Part shown: positions 29,128 through 32,292 of the stretch, one piece after another
How the letters are laid out: each line of letters starts with the position of its first letter
Numbering within the stretch: the first letter of the stretch is position 1
NCBI GenBank assembly: GCA_001574975.1
Contig: KQ965895.1
Location: 10,920-43,211 of the forward strand
Length of the DNA: 32,292 bases
Reading direction: 5' to 3'
Source of the DNA: Gonapodya prolifera JEL478
Lineage: Eukaryota > Monoblepharomycota > Monoblepharidomycetes > Monoblepharidales > Gonapodyaceae
The notes under the pieces: generated by a model
The model's input: only the letters and a program-made list of their open reading frames with translations
Database searches by the model: none
Told to the model about the DNA's origin: nothing
Position numbers and translations under genes: made by a program

Positions 29128-30888
29128 ATGACATCCGCGTTCGCTTCTCTGGACACGTCGCTATGGACCACCGTCGCAATGTGGTCCATCGTGCCCAACA
29201 TCGCATCGTCCGTCCTGCACAACATTTTCTACTCGGTCCGGTACCCCGACCCCAACACCAGACCCAAACAGGGCGACGAGCGGTTCAAGAGGCACAGAAA
29301 AAACATCTACGTAGCCGTCGTGCTCGCGTATCTCGCCTACACGTCGTTCGAGAGCGTCTCGACAGTCTTGCAGAACCCGACTCTGTACGACATTCTGGGC
29401 GTCGACAGGCCGGTGTACAAGTCTGCCCCGTGGTCGCTTTACACGAACCAGGTCTCGGCGACGGGTGGAGTGTCGCAGGACGATGGGTTCGATGTCAAGG
29501 CTGCGCGGTCGAATTACAGAAAGCTGTCGCTTTTGTATCATCCGGATAAGGCCCAGGAAGGGGAGGAGGAGAGAGCGGAGCTTATGTACAGGGCAGTGCG
29601 AGAAGCGTGAGTTTTCACTACTCAGGGGGTCGGAACGGGGATAGGTGGTTGGGAGCGGTGAGCCCAGAGGAATGTCATGGGTGTTGTCATTAAGGACAGA
29701 AGCGCACTCATGGCTAGACGAGGATATAACCTGGACAAGGCCTTCCTCTATACTATTCACATGGCTCCCTTGACTTTGGCTTCACGGGACGAGGGGAAAG
29801 TGCACATGAATCACAGTGTTCCGTGGGAGACAGGCCCTACGTCGCTCCAACGCAGAACGAAGTCCCGACGAGATAGCTTGAGCATTACAACGTGGACATA
29901 CCCCACTATCTGCACGGTTGCTCTGCGACTCGGGTAAGGAGGGCGCCGAAGACAGGAGACTTTCGTCGGGCATCATCTGGACCCTTGCACACATGCGTTG
30001 CCGTCACTACAGACCCAAACCTCTTCAAGCCGCATTTGAATCATCAATCTAACCTTTTTAACCGCCTTTCCCGTCCCCCTACCTTTCCCCACGCTGGACC
30101 CTCTCACCAGCTACGAAATCCTCACCAACCCCTCCACCAGGCACGCCTACGACCGTTTCGGCCCCATCGCGCTGTCCCACTGCGCGCACCTGACACCCTC
30201 ATGCAAGACCGAATCCGACTACCTGTGGCGCGCGGCGTTCCCCATGTTCTGGGGCCACCACGTCGCGCAGACGGCGTTTCTCGTACTCATGTGGTTCATC
30301 GCGCCCGGGAACGGAAGCCCCGCGAATCCGACGAGCGGGAGACGGGCGAGCTATTGGCGCGTGTTGTTGTATGTCGCGGGCGTGGTGTTGGAGGCGAGGG
30401 TTGTTTTCGGACCGCCCAGGCTGCCAGCGGTGATCAGGCTGATTCCGGGGACGAGTCGGATTCCGATTTATAGCCTTGCGGCCATCACGCGGAACCTCTC
30501 CACGACGACCTTTGTCGGATCCTCGCACGTCCTGTCGGCGCTCTTCGCGTTCGCCCCCGCGGCCGACATGCACGTGCTTCTGTCGGCATTCGACGCCTTT
30601 GCGCGGGCCCTGCGCGACGAGGCCGGAAAGGGGTTCCGGGACGGGTTTGGGCCGTTCAGGAGGGTGCAGGATAAGGAAAGGCGGGAGGAACTGATCGGTG
30701 CAGTGAAGAAGCGGATGGAGAAAGTGGGCTTTGAGGAGAGGATTGTGGCCCTAAGTCCGGAGGTCAGGGAGGTGGCGGCTAGAGTGAGGGCAAGGGTTGT
30801 GGGCGGGGTGAGGAAGGGCGCCGCTGCTGGTGGTGCTGGTGGCGCGGCAGGGGGGGAGGCGGGACCGGGGAAGAAAAAGAACAATTGA
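29128..30888 (+). CDS. ER-membrane J-domain protein (Hsp40)
   Basis: Predicted 418-aa protein from exons 29128-29606 and 30111-30888 (1257 bases, phase 2 junction). J-proteins stimulate Hsp70 ATPase through an HPD motif. Here YDILGV (residues 87-92) opens the J-domain, LLYHPDKAQEG carries HPD at 138-140, and YEILTNPSTRHAYDRFG closes it across the intron. Hydrophobic segments at about 17-33 and 60-80 precede the J-domain. Two more follow it, FWGHHVAQTAFLVLMWFIA and WRVLLYVAGVVLEARVVF, and the tail is lysine-rich (GKKKNN). This suggests a multispan ER membrane chaperone partner. The distance from helix I to HPD is about 20 residues longer than usual. The single intron is 504 bases. Confidence 0.9.
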
Positions 30889-31012
30889 CATGGGATTAAA
30901 CGTCCAGTGCGATTATGGGAATGTAGATTAGTCCACGCAATGATACATTGACTGGAAACTATGATCTATCGTGCCAACACCCAAGGAATGCAACTCTTCA
31001 GAAAATGTCGAG

Positions 31013-31362
31013 TCATTTCTTCTCCTCGACCGCTTTCAGTCTGGTCTCCAAGCGCCCATAATCGCTTTGCCTCTGCTCCCTCTCCTTTGCGATTTCGTCC
31101 TTGATAGTGTGGAATTCTGATACTGGGAGATGAAAAGTGGGTAACTATAGTGATCAAAAGCCGAGTAATGGTGCTACTAGCAGGACGTACGTGTGTATCC
31201 AGCAGCGCCCACAGCGATGGCGAGAATAGTGCTGTTTGACCATTGACTTTGTGCTTGTTCGGGTTGTTTCGGCTTCGGTGGGGCTTCCGCCTCTGCGCTG
31301 TAGAAGCGGAGAGATCGCAGACGTGCGTTGGAGCGGACCAGGGAGAAGGCGATGCGGTTCAT
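31013..31362 (-). CDS. Small mitochondrial membrane protein
   Basis: Predicted 93-aa protein from exons 31362-31191 and 31122-31013 (282 bases). It begins MNRIAFSLVRSNARLRSLRF, an Arg-rich mitochondrial presequence, followed by a Pro/Gln linker, a short hydrophobic helix (STILAIAVGAAGYTL) and a charged coiled-coil end with the segments KDEIAKEREQRQSDYGRLE and RLKAVEEKK. The layout suits an inner-membrane protein of a complex or assembly factor. Function not recognised. The intron is 68 bases with canonical GTACGT...CAG ends. Confidence 0.8.
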
Positions 31363-32292
31363 TTGCGCAGAAAAGAAGAGATAAAGTCTGCTCCGGTAAA
31401 TGAACCTGCGAGTTCAGCCGGAATTGCCTCCGCCTTAAAAGGGCCTGACAACCGAAGAAGGAAGCCAGTCCAAGCCTCGAACACTTGTCGTCATGGTTAA
31501 ATTGGCCAAGAAGAAGAAGTGTCAGCTCAGCATTTTCTAGTATTCCATTTCTAAACAATTTCGCATGTACGTATTTCTGCCTTTTGGCTCCCCAACTCGC
31601 TTGAGGACATGCCTGCTCAAGCAAGCTTATTTCTCGGGAGTATGTCTTTGGAATAACAAGAGCCACGGTAGTGTAAACCGGATCGGTGGCTTCGTTTCCA
31701 AGGACGTGATCGCGCAAGAAACACACATTGTGCGGGGCAAGCACGGAGAGTCCCACCGGCTCATGTGGTCATGGTACTACTACTTCTGGAACTGTTGATG
31801 AAATCTTCTTGACTCCTCTCCTGGCCCAACCAAGTCGTCTTTGTTAGATTCCAAAGAATATGCTATGTTCCAGAGTTTGTTCAACAGTACAAAGGTGAAT
31901 GCTCAAAAGAACAACGTCTTGACCACATCCTTGTTATCACCTGGTCTTTTCAACCCTCCGAGGTACACATCCCACCCCTTTCAAAATGGAATTTTGTGTG
32001 CTAGCTCCTCCTCCACCATCGCCAGTCTCGCCTCCAGTTGTGCCACATCTTCCATGTGACAACGCTCAGCCTGCTCTAGCTCTTGGTCTTTTTCACTTAC
32101 AGCCTGACGACAATCTTTGGTATTGTAAGCTGTTTGGAGTGATGACGCTACCAGAGTAAAGAGATGTGCTGTTGTACGTCAAAATCTTGTGGCGGAACTA
32201 CTACAGTCCGCCAGGGAGTGGTCCGAAGGGATTGGCGTTGTGGGCGCCGGTAGGCGTCGTGACCACAGTAGCCCTCGGAACCGGTCAATATA
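31363..32292. other. Intergenic end of window, no gene supported
   Basis: Short ORFs occur on both strands (31565-31798 plus; 31154-31756 minus) but overlap the mitochondrial-protein gene or lack domains. Near the end a minus-strand frame reads NPFGPLPGGL before a stop at 32201-32203. It could be the end of a gene lying beyond the window, but an in-frame stop at 32287-32289 leaves only 28 codons. Confidence 0.35.

Noticed and set aside
32201-32292. Minus-strand C-terminal fragment ending NPFGPLPGGL
   Set aside because: An in-frame stop near the window edge leaves 28 codons, so a gene cannot be claimed without flanking sequence.

Overview
This window looks like a piece of a fungal genome, most likely a basidiomycete. 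Genes from about 5.7 kb onward are broken by many short GT-AG introns (mostly 55-125 bp). They encode typical fungal proteins: nicotinate phosphoribosyltransferase, an NB-ARC/TPR receptor, a LigB-type dioxygenase, a mitochondrial CDGSH protein, a TPMT-type methyltransferase, an ER J-protein and a RING-H2 ligase. The lineage is inferred from gene structure only; no rRNA or tRNA gene was found.

The first ~5.6 kb is different. It carries compact intronless ORFs: a 266-aa protein resembling a conserved protein of large eukaryotic DNA viruses (NCLDV), a patatin-like phospholipase, a 75-aa P/Y-rich protein, and a complete IS607-type element (serine recombinase TnpA overlapping a TnpB/Fanzor2-like nuclease). 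Two plus-strand genes share a TATA module (CTATAAAAAGYGYCAC), and a 12-bp plus 5-bp stem hairpin follows one of them. I read this as giant-virus-derived DNA, or a virus-like insertion, ending within 180 bp of the fungal NLR gene.

Region 5.7-9.6 kb is one minus-strand reading unit. Exons for most of an NPT1 enzyme run in frame into an NB-ARC-TPR protein, and the NPT1 part carries a nonsense codon and compensating indels. Next come a DODA/LigB dioxygenase gene needing a 4-nt microexon (9.8-11.1 kb), a two-motif mitochondrial CDGSH protein (11.3-12.0 kb), a weakly supported plus-strand gene (12.4-13.2 kb), a P-loop adenylate-kinase-like protein (13.4-14.2 kb) and a small unknown gene (14.7-15.1 kb). 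From 15.7 to 18.85 kb lies a degenerate tandem array with a ~540-bp period.

From 18.9 kb there is a Gly-rich membrane protein, a ~660-bp CpG-free segment that may be a retroelement remnant, an AT-hook nuclear protein (20.9-21.8 kb), an S/R-rich nuclear protein (23.5-24.5 kb), a membrane RING-H2 ligase (24.7-25.7 kb), a ~1.5-kb gene-poor stretch, a TPMT-like methyltransferase (27.8-29.0 kb), an ER J-domain protein (29.1-30.9 kb) and a small mitochondrial membrane protein (31.0-31.4 kb). The last ~0.9 kb holds no gene I can support. Most host genes look functionally unrelated; the clearest functional unit is the IS607 TnpA/TnpB pair.
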